38,967 bases of DNA from Baumannia cicadellinicola str. Hc (Homalodisca coagulata). Lineage in GTDB: Bacteria; Pseudomonadota; Gammaproteobacteria; Enterobacterales; Enterobacteriaceae. Numbering within the stretch: position 1 is the first letter of the stretch; each line of letters begins with the position of its first letter. Positions 32,813 through 38,967 of the stretch are shown here, piece by piece. The notes beneath the pieces are model-generated. The model made no database searches, was not told the DNA's origin, and worked only from the letters and a program-made list of their open reading frames with translations. Made by a program: the position numbers and the translations under genes. The DNA lies in the NCBI RefSeq assembly GCF_000013185.1, contig NC_007984.1, positions 30,559-69,525 of the forward strand. The letters are read 5' to 3'.

Positions 32813-34900
32813 ATGAAGAACTATTGTTTTGTCCCGCCTTTATTACCTTTATTTTCTGTTATCAGTTCTGAAAATATAGTCCCGGCTGTTAAAGAAGCAT
32901 TAGACTATTGCCGTAATACTATTGAGCAAGTAACAGGTAATCATTCTGTTGCTTTTAACTGGGAGAATCTTTGTCAGCGAATAGCAGATGCTGATAACTA
33001 TTTAAGCCATGTTTGGTCGCCAGTTAATCATTTAAATGCAGTTAATAATAATCCTGAAATACGTGCTGCTTATGAAGAAAGTATAACGCTATTATCAGCA
33101 TATAGCACTTGGGTAGGACAACATAAAGACCTATACAATGCTTATTGTAGTTTAAGTGATAGTGATGAATATAAAATGCTAAGCATAGCACAAAAACAGG
33201 CATTAGATAATACATTACGCTCTTTTAAGCTGTCTGGTATTAACCTTATAACAGAAAAACAGCAGCGTTACGGACAGATTATTGCTCGACTATCTAATTT
33301 AGAGTCAAATTATAGCAATAACGTACTAGATGCTACTATGGGATGGAATAAGCTGATTACGAATAAAGATCTGTTATCTGGAATACCAGATAGTGGACTA
33401 GCTGCTGCTCGTGCTAATGCTGAGTTACACGCACAGGAAGGTTGGTTACTTACCCTAGATATTCCTTGTTATCTATTAGTTATAACTTACTGTGATAATA
33501 GTATCTTACGTGAGGAATTATACCGAGCTTATAACACACGTGCATCAGATCAAGGACCAAATGCTGGCAAATGGGATAATGGACCTATAATACAAGAAAT
33601 ACTATCGTTACGCAATGAATTAGCAAATATTCTTGGATTTAATAATTATGCGGAACAATCCTTAGTTACTAAAATGGCAAGAGATCCTCAAGAAGTACTC
33701 GATTTTCTCCATAATCTCGCCAAACTTGCTTTTGCTCAGGGAGAACAAGAACTAGCACAGTTATGTAAATTTGCAAAAACCAAATTCAATCATGATAAAT
33801 TAGAACCATGGGATATCGCTTATTATAGTGAAAAACAAAAACAAAGCTTATTTTCTATCAATGATGAACAATTACGTCCTTATTTTCCTGAATCACAGGT
33901 TCTGAGTGGTTTATTTGAAATAGTAAAACGTGTTTATGGTATCAGAATAGTAGAACGTAAAAATGTTGATGTTTGGCATTTAGATGTTCGCTTTTTTGAT
34001 GTATTTGATGAACTAGGAGAACTACGTGGTAGTTTTTATTTAGACTTATATATTCGTGATAATAAACGTTCTGGTGCTTGGATGGATGAATGTATTAGTA
34101 TGATGCGTAAAGCCGATGGTACGTTACAAAAACCAGTTGCTTATTTAACCTGTAATTTTCATCGTCCTGTTAATGGAAAACCTTCATTATTAACCCATAA
34201 TGAAGTTACCACATTATTTCATGAATTTGGTCATGGCATACATCATATGCTAACTATCATAGAAACTCCAGGAGTATCTGGTATTAATGGGGTTCCTTGG
34301 GATGCAGTAGAGTTACCTAGTCAATTTATGGAAAATTTTTGCTGGCAACCTGAAGCATTACATTTAATTTCTGGCCATTATGAAACTAAGAAACCTTTAC
34401 CAACAGCAATAATAAATAAATTATTAAAAGTAAAAAATTACCAAGCTGCATTAGGTTTATTACGTCAAGTAGAATTAAGTCTTTTTGATTTTTATATGCA
34501 TTATCTGTTCCATCCTTCTGATGGAATAAACGTATTAGAAATACTAGCTAAAGTAAAAAAACAAGTATCAGTATTACCTAACGTTGAGTGGACACGCTTT
34601 CCAAATACTTTTAGCCATGTATTTTCTGGGGGTTATGCTGCTGGTTATTATAGCTATTTATGGGCCAATGTACTCGCTGCTGATGCTTGGTCGCGTCTAG
34701 AGGAGGAAGGAATTTTTAACCAAAAAACGGGTAAGTCTTTTATAGATAATATTCTTTCACGCGGGGGATCTGAAGATCCTATGGTGTTATTTACACGTTT
34801 TAGAGGGCGTAAACCACAGCTAGATGCTATGCTACGCCACTACGGTATTAGTAATATTAGTAATATAGATAAAGATATCAACTCTAATAAGTTAAGCTAA
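32813..34900 (+). CDS. prlC: oligopeptidase A
   Basis: Cytoplasmic M3-family zinc metallopeptidase that degrades oligopeptides, including cleaved signal peptides. Seen: 695 residues (E. coli 680). The zinc motif HEFGH is at 470-474, preceded by [10 protein letters not shown]. Long conserved blocks include [60 protein letters not shown] and [17 protein letters not shown]-terminal extension of about 17 residues (after HYGIS) is Asn/Ile/Asp-rich and has no counterpart in E. coli. Its stop codon overlaps the stop codon of pit on the opposite strand. Confidence 0.97.
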   Translation: MKNYCFVPPLLPLFSVISSENIVPAVKEALDYCRNTIEQVTGNHSVAFNWENLCQRIADADNYLSHVWSPVNHLNAVNNNPEIRAAYEESITLLSAYSTWVGQHKDLYNAYCSLSDSDEYKMLSIAQKQALDNTLRSFKLSGINLITEKQQRYGQIIARLSNLESNYSNNVLDATMGWNKLITNKDLLSGIPDSGLAAARANAELHAQEGWLLTLDIPCYLLVITYCDNSILREELYRAYNTRASDQGPNAGKWDNGPIIQEILSLRNELANILGFNNYAEQSLVTKMARDPQEVLDFLHNLAKLAFAQGEQELAQLCKFAKTKFNHDKLEPWDIAYYSEKQKQSLFSINDEQLRPYFPESQVLSGLFEIVKRVYGIRIVERKNVDVWHLDVRFFDVFDELGELRGSFYLDLYIRDNKRSGAWMDECISMMRKADGTLQKPVAYLTCNFHRPVNGKPSLLTHNEVTTLFHEFGHGIHHMLTIIETPGVSGINGVPWDAVELPSQFMENFCWQPEALHLISGHYETKKPLPTAIINKLLKVKNYQAALGLLRQVELSLFDFYMHYLFHPSDGINVLEILAKVKKQVSVLPNVEWTRFPNTFSHVFSGGYAAGYYSYLWANVLAADAWSRLEEEGIFNQKTGKSFIDNILSRGGSEDPMVLFTRFRGRKPQLDAMLRHYGISNISNIDKDINSNKLS

Positions 34901-36414
34901 ATAAATTTAATTATAAGCCTGTATATCCCACTGGCCAAGATAATAGTAACAGGTAGGGTTAAAATCCAGGCTATAATAATATTTTTAATAGTTTTGCTAT
35001 GTATACCATTACCATCAACTAGCATGGTACCAGTAACTGCTGATGAAAGTACGTGGGTCGTAGATACCGGCATACCAGTATAGCTGGCGATACCAATGAA
35101 TACTGCAGCGGTCATTTGTGCCGAAAGACCTTGTGCATAGGTCATATCTTTTTTACCTATTTTCTCACCAATAGTAGTTGCTACTCTACGCCAACCAACC
35201 ATGGTGCCAAGAGCTAATGCAAAAGCTACTATTATAATGATCCACAATGGCGCATATTCCACAGTATATAATAAATCTTGTTGTAGATTTTTTAAAAAAA
35301 GTTGATCTATAGTTGGAGTTTCTTGTAATTGCGCTATTTGATTAGTTATGTCTGATAGACACATGAGTAATCGGCGTAAGTAAGAGCGTTGCTCAGAACT
35401 TAATTCGTCATATCTATTTAAATTACTCAGTAGTAGTGAAGCACTATGTATTGGCATTAATGCTTGTGAAAGCTCACAAGCAACTTCATGTAATATAGGT
35501 ACCTCACTCTTATATCTCTTCCAAACCTTATTCGTCTGTTGTGGAAAAGGCATAACAACATTAGCTATATTGAAATTACATTGGTGCTGCGTATAGTACT
35601 GCTGTAAATGATGAACGGCATCACGGGTACGGCTAATATCATAGCTACTAGCATTCATATTGACTACAAAACCAGCCGGAGCTACCCCAATTAGAACTAG
35701 CATAATTAAGCCAATACCTTTTTGACCATCGTTAGCACCATGAGAAAAACTAACACCTGCAGCAGATAAAATAAGTGCAATACGAGTCCAAAATGGTGGC
35801 TTGCGTTTGCCGTCTTTTTTCTCCCTTTCTTTTGGTGTCATATGAATACGCCGGCGTTTTTTTGTATTGCTCCAATAGTACCTTAACAGAAAAACGATAG
35901 TTCCAGCTATTGTTAACCCTACTAAAGGTGAAATCAACAACGATAGGAATATTTCCATTAATTTGGGAAGATTTAGAGCTAGTACTATTGAATTATCTAT
36001 AAGAAGCGCATTTGTTAGACTAATGCCAATTATCGATCCAATAAGAGTATGAAAACTAGAAGCTGGTAAGCCAAAATACCAAGTACCTAAATTCCAAATA
36101 ATTGCAGCTAACAACATAGAAAAAATCATTGCTAATCCCTGTGCGGAACTTACATTAAGCAATAAATCAATCGGTAAAAGATGAACAATGGTATAAGCTA
36201 CACTTAGACCACCCATTAACACGCCAAGGAAATTAAATAAACCAGACATAGCAACTGCTAATTGATAACGTAAGGCTCGAGTATAAATAACAGTAGCTAT
36301 TGCATTCGCAGTATCATGAAAACCATTAATAGCCTCATAAAATAGTACTAATAATAAAAGTAAAAATAACATTATACCGGTATGGAAATCCATGCCGTCG
36401 AACAAATGTAGCAT
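34897..36414 (-). CDS. pitA: low-affinity inorganic phosphate transporter Pit
   Basis: Proton-driven uptake of phosphate as metal-phosphate complex. Seen: 505 residues from the preferred start (E. coli PitA 499). Two PiT family repeats are present, [20 protein letters not shown] near the N terminus and [16 protein letters not shown] in the second half. About ten hydrophobic segments flank a large cytoplasmic loop ([24 protein letters not shown] and the region to about 390). The frame opens 19 codons further upstream to a TTG at 36469-36471, but the ATG at 36412-36414 (MLHLFDGMD) matches PitA and is used here. Adjacent to prlC as in enterics, with yhiN lost. Confidence 0.95.
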   Translation of the reverse strand: MLHLFDGMDFHTGIMLFLLLLLVLFYEAINGFHDTANAIATVIYTRALRYQLAVAMSGLFNFLGVLMGGLSVAYTIVHLLPIDLLLNVSSAQGLAMIFSMLLAAIIWNLGTWYFGLPASSFHTLIGSIIGISLTNALLIDNSIVLALNLPKLMEIFLSLLISPLVGLTIAGTIVFLLRYYWSNTKKRRRIHMTPKEREKKDGKRKPPFWTRIALILSAAGVSFSHGANDGQKGIGLIMLVLIGVAPAGFVVNMNASSYDISRTRDAVHHLQQYYTQHQCNFNIANVVMPFPQQTNKVWKRYKSEVPILHEVACELSQALMPIHSASLLLSNLNRYDELSSEQRSYLRRLLMCLSDITNQIAQLQETPTIDQLFLKNLQQDLLYTVEYAPLWIIIIVAFALALGTMVGWRRVATTIGEKIGKKDMTYAQGLSAQMTAAVFIGIASYTGMPVSTTHVLSSAVTGTMLVDGNGIHSKTIKNIIIAWILTLPVTIILASGIYRLIIKFI

Positions 36415-37033
36415 AGGAGAGGTGTGCAAGTAGTTGTTGGGACATGAACTGAGTGGTATTATCTGCGACAAGTATACTTATAGAAAAGAAAAATCTATTA
36501 TTTTTTAAAAGATTTTCCTAAAAATTCTCTTCTATAGATCAGCTATACTTATCTTTGTATTATAAGAAAATTATTATTTCCTTGAGGAAATAAAATACTT
36601 AATGTTAATTATAGATGGTTTTAATTCGGCAAATAAAATTTTATATAGGTCTACGTTGTCCTGATATTTTTATGATGTTACGTAAAATATACTTAACATG
36701 CAAGAAGTACAATTTCTGCGGATGATCCATTAGCAAGATGCGAGATTCCATCTTGCTGTTATTTGATGGAATATATCTTTTTCACACAAGCAACACAACA
36801 GCTACCTTACTATTACCGTTTACGTAATAGCAATAATTAACAGACAGCAACATAGAAGCTAGATATAGATTGCGACAATTTGATAAATTTCACAGAAAGA
36901 ATAGTCTTTATTTACCTGCTTTTTTATCTTCTCATTTGCTTTTGTATATACTTATAAGTAAGTGATAATATCTCAATATATAGTTCAATGTATGTATAAC
37001 TAAATATAACTAGGTTAGGTAAGGATTGAGCAT
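36415..37033. other. divergent gene-free region between pit and ftsY
   Basis: 619 bases, with no supportable gene on either strand. Enterics have rsmD divergent from ftsY; I could not read a remnant of it. The main structure is a pair of overlapping hairpins at 36732-36772, annotated separately. The last bases hold an AAGGA binding site about nine bases before the ftsY ATG. Confidence 0.55.
36732..36772 (+). promoter_or_regulatory. two overlapping, mutually exclusive hairpins upstream of ftsY
   Basis: AGCAAGATG (36732-36740) pairs with CATCTTGCT (36749-36757) around eight bases. ATTCCATC (36745-36752), which includes the start of that second arm, can instead pair with GATGGAAT (36765-36772). 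Both stems are perfect and contain several G·C pairs. Only one can form at a time. They lie about 260 bases before ftsY; whether they are transcribed is unknown. Confidence 0.4.
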
Positions 37034-38098
37034 ATGGGCTCTGATGGTAACGATCACAAAAGCAATATAAATCTCGATAAATCTGATGGGATAAATAATC
37101 AGTTAACTAGTATAGAAACAAATTATGCTACTCCTAATACTGTATCTATAAATCAACAATATCATAATCAGAATAATAAAGTTCGTGATGGATGGTTATC
37201 TAAGCTAAAACGTAGTTTAGTAAATACTAGTCATCATTTCAGCTCTGGACTAATGAGATTATTTTCTAGTACCAAAATTGATAACCATCTATTTGATCAA
37301 ATCGAAACTCAACTTTTAATGGCAGATGTAGGCTTCGAAACTACAAAAAAAATCCTCGATAGTCTTATTACATATGTAGATCATAATAAAATAAAAAATA
37401 CTGATGCACTGTATAGTAAATTACGCGCAGATATGACTGCTATTCTATCATTAGTTAATAAACCACTAGTAATAGAAAACAAAAAACCGTTTATTATTCT
37501 TATGGTAGGTGTCAATGGTGCAGGTAAAACTACTACTATTGGTAAAATAGCTCATCAATATCAGGTAGAAAAAAAAAGCGTAATGTTAGCTGCAGGCGAT
37601 ACATTCCGTGCAGCTGCTGTTGAACAGTTACAAGCATGGGGTGAACTTAATAATATTCCCGTAGTGGCACAGCACACTGGCGCTGATTCTGCATCTGTTA
37701 TTTTTGATTCTATTCAGTCGGCTAAAGCACGTGGTATTGATGTTTTAATTGCTGATACATCTGGTAGATTACAAAATAACGTTTCTCTCATGGAAGAGCT
37801 GAAAAAAATAGTACGAGTAATGAAAAAAATTGATATTGAGGCACCACATGAGGTTATGTTAACTATTGATGCTGGTACAGGACAAAATGCAGTTCAACAA
37901 GCATTATTATTTAATAAAACAATCAAAATTACAGGTATTACTTTAACAAAATTAGATGGCACAGCTAAAGGCGGAGTAATTTTTGCTATTGCTGATCAAT
38001 TTAAGATACCAATTCGATATATAAGTATTGGAGAAAGGATTAGTGATTTACGTGCCTTTAATTCTAATATTTTTGTTGAAGCAATTTTTTCCCTATAG
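37034..38098 (+). CDS. ftsY: signal recognition particle receptor FtsY, shortened N-terminal domain
   Basis: GTPase receptor that docks ribosome-SRP complexes on the membrane for insertion of inner-membrane proteins. Seen: 354 residues against 497 in E. coli. The acidic A domain is reduced to about 50 polar residues; the N and G domains are complete. G1 is GVNGAGKTT (159-167), DTFRAAAVEQLQAWG follows, and the G4 block is TKLDGTAKGG. The G3 motif reads DTSGR (241-245) where the family has DTAGR. The Lys of the amphipathic helix region (WLSKLKRSL) before the N domain, enough for membrane binding, is kept. An A9 run at 37569-37577 is read in frame. First gene of ftsYEX. Confidence 0.96.
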   Translation: MGSDGNDHKSNINLDKSDGINNQLTSIETNYATPNTVSINQQYHNQNNKVRDGWLSKLKRSLVNTSHHFSSGLMRLFSSTKIDNHLFDQIETQLLMADVGFETTKKILDSLITYVDHNKIKNTDALYSKLRADMTAILSLVNKPLVIENKKPFIILMVGVNGAGKTTTIGKIAHQYQVEKKSVMLAAGDTFRAAAVEQLQAWGELNNIPVVAQHTGADSASVIFDSIQSAKARGIDVLIADTSGRLQNNVSLMEELKKIVRVMKKIDIEAPHEVMLTIDAGTGQNAVQQALLFNKTIKITGITLTKLDGTAKGGVIFAIADQFKIPIRYISIGERISDLRAFNSNIFVEAIFSL

Positions 38099-38110
38099 GA
38101 ATAAAATCAT

Positions 38111-38752
38111 ATGATTTGTTTTCAACAAGTCAGTAAAAGCTATCTTATTGGAAGGCAAGTTATTCAAAGCATGAATTTTCATATTCGTTCTTCTGAAATA
38201 GTTATTATTAACGGTAATTCTGGTTCAGGAAAAAGTACATTATTAAAATTAATATGTGGCCTTGAACGTCCAAATTCTGGGGATATATTTTTTTGTGGTA
38301 AAAATATTACCCAAATTAAACATAGTGAAGTATCTTTGTTAAGGCGTCAAATGGGGATAATTTTTCCAGATAATCCTCTATTGCTAAATCGCACGGTATA
38401 TGAGAATGTAGCAATACCACTAGTAATAACTGGCGCTAGTATTAAGAATATCCGTCGTAGAATATCAGCTGCGTTAGATAAAGTAAGCTTACTGGATAAA
38501 GCTGATAATTTTATTATGCAGTTATCTAATAGTGAAAAACATCGAGTATGTATTGCTCGAGCTATAGTTAACAAGCCGGTAGTTTTACTAGCAGATGAAC
38601 CAACACGCAATTTAGATGATGTTTTATCTAATAGTATCCTACGTTTATTCGAAGAATTTAATCGATTTGGAGTTACTATTATAATAGCTACACATAATAT
38701 GAAACTAATAAGCGGGAAATATGATCGCATTATAAATCTTCAGCAAGGATAA
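38111..38752 (+). CDS. ftsE: cell division ATP-binding protein FtsE with degenerate ABC motifs
   Basis: ABC-type ATPase that with FtsX controls EnvC and the amidases during septal wall splitting. Seen: 213 residues (E. coli 222), colinear throughout. Walker A GNSGSGKST (35-43), Walker B VVLLADE (157-163) and the H-loop His195 (ATHN) are intact. The Q-loop Gln is Pro86 (GIIFPDN instead of GMIFQDH). The signature LSGGEQQR is LSNSEKHR (138-145). The post-Walker B TGNLD is TRNLD. These changes should weaken ATP hydrolysis or coupling. The reading frame is intact and flanked by complete-looking ftsY and ftsX, so it is either a scaffold or early decay. The C terminus is about nine residues shorter than in E. 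coli. Confidence 0.95.
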   Translation: MICFQQVSKSYLIGRQVIQSMNFHIRSSEIVIINGNSGSGKSTLLKLICGLERPNSGDIFFCGKNITQIKHSEVSLLRRQMGIIFPDNPLLLNRTVYENVAIPLVITGASIKNIRRRISAALDKVSLLDKADNFIMQLSNSEKHRVCIARAIVNKPVVLLADEPTRNLDDVLSNSILRLFEEFNRFGVTIIIATHNMKLISGKYDRIINLQQG

Positions 38753-38771
38753 ATCGACTAATAATAGATAT

Positions 38772-38967
38772 ATGGAGAATTATCAATTAAACCAACATCA
38801 GACAAAAGCTGATTCTTGGAAAGAACAATTACGTTATGCTTGGTTAAACACACTGATAGACATGTGGCGTAAGCCAATAACAACTTTATTAATTATAATC
38901 ATAATAGCAATTTCATTAACATTACCTAGCTTATATTACTTAATATGGAAAAATATTAATCAGATAG
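38772..38967 (+). CDS. ftsX: cell division protein FtsX, N-terminal part (cut by window end)
   Basis: Membrane partner of FtsE, whose large periplasmic loop recruits EnvC. Seen: 65 codons from ATG 38772, open to the window edge. It reads [20 protein letters not shown], then a hydrophobic helix with the family hallmark [12 protein letters not shown] and KNINQ (E. coli [21 protein letters not shown] in two parts). The cytoplasmic N-terminal part before the helix is much shorter than in E. coli. It begins 19 bases after the ftsE stop, and no strong Shine-Dalgarno is seen. Whether the rest is intact cannot be judged here. Confidence 0.93.
   Translation, partial: [65 protein letters not shown]

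Overview
The window is AT-rich DNA (my estimate is about two thirds A+T). It carries closely spaced single-copy genes whose proteins resemble Escherichia coli and Buchnera orthologues almost residue by residue. The leftover intergenic DNA is AT-rich, and I see no prophage, insertion sequence, CRISPR array or tRNA. This fits a reduced-genome gammaproteobacterial insect endosymbiont. The complete thiCEFSGH cluster, retained mreBCD, pssA and murA, and overall gene order fit the sharpshooter symbiont 'Candidatus Baumannia cicadellinicola' or a close relative. That name is inferred from memory of the gene set, not from a database search.

Layout. Positions 1-6370 (minus strand): the N-terminal end of plsB, then trpS, rpe, aroB and aroK, then pssA and a DedA-family gene (yqjA). 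The block trpS-rpe-aroB-aroK is the enteric dam-operon region with gph, dam and damX deleted. Positions 6905-7270 (minus): the RNase P RNA gene rnpB with its own promoter. Positions 7640-9221 (plus): ibaG and murA. Positions 9270-11154 (minus): degQ and zapG. Positions 11390-13190 (plus): rplM, rpsI and yqhA. Positions 13701-17477 (plus): rapZ, broken by one extra base in a G7 tract, then purH and purD, closed by a strong bidirectional terminator. Positions 17587-20027 (minus): ibpA, qmcA, a secreted Nuc-like nuclease, and hupA. Positions 20800-26193 (plus): thiC-thiE-thiF-thiS-thiG-thiH with overlapping ends. Positions 26254-28833 (minus): mreB, mreC and mreD. Positions 29189-31524 (plus): aroQ, accB and accC. 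Then marC (minus), prlC (plus) converging with pit (minus), and ftsY-ftsE-ftsX (plus), with ftsX cut by the window end.

How the genes work together. The thi cluster makes both halves of thiamine phosphate, a vitamin such symbionts can share with a plant-sap-feeding host. aroB, aroQ and aroK are three steps of the shikimate pathway. accB/accC start fatty acid synthesis and feed plsB and pssA for phospholipids. murA, mreBCD and ftsEX serve wall synthesis, rod shape and division. purH/purD serve purine synthesis. rnpB, rplM, rpsI, trpS and ftsY serve RNA processing, translation and membrane targeting.

I did not find an evident new multi-gene system. The observations most worth a second look are: the single-base frameshift near the 3' end of rapZ with a perfectly conserved tail in the next frame; an FtsE that keeps Walker A, Walker B and the H-loop but has lost the Q-loop glutamine and the LSGGE signature; two genes (mreC, aroQ) whose family start methionine aligns with an ATT codon; clusters of perfect and mutually exclusive hairpins in several long intergenic regions, including the thiC leader, where no TPP riboswitch can be seen; and an out-of-place secreted nuclease.
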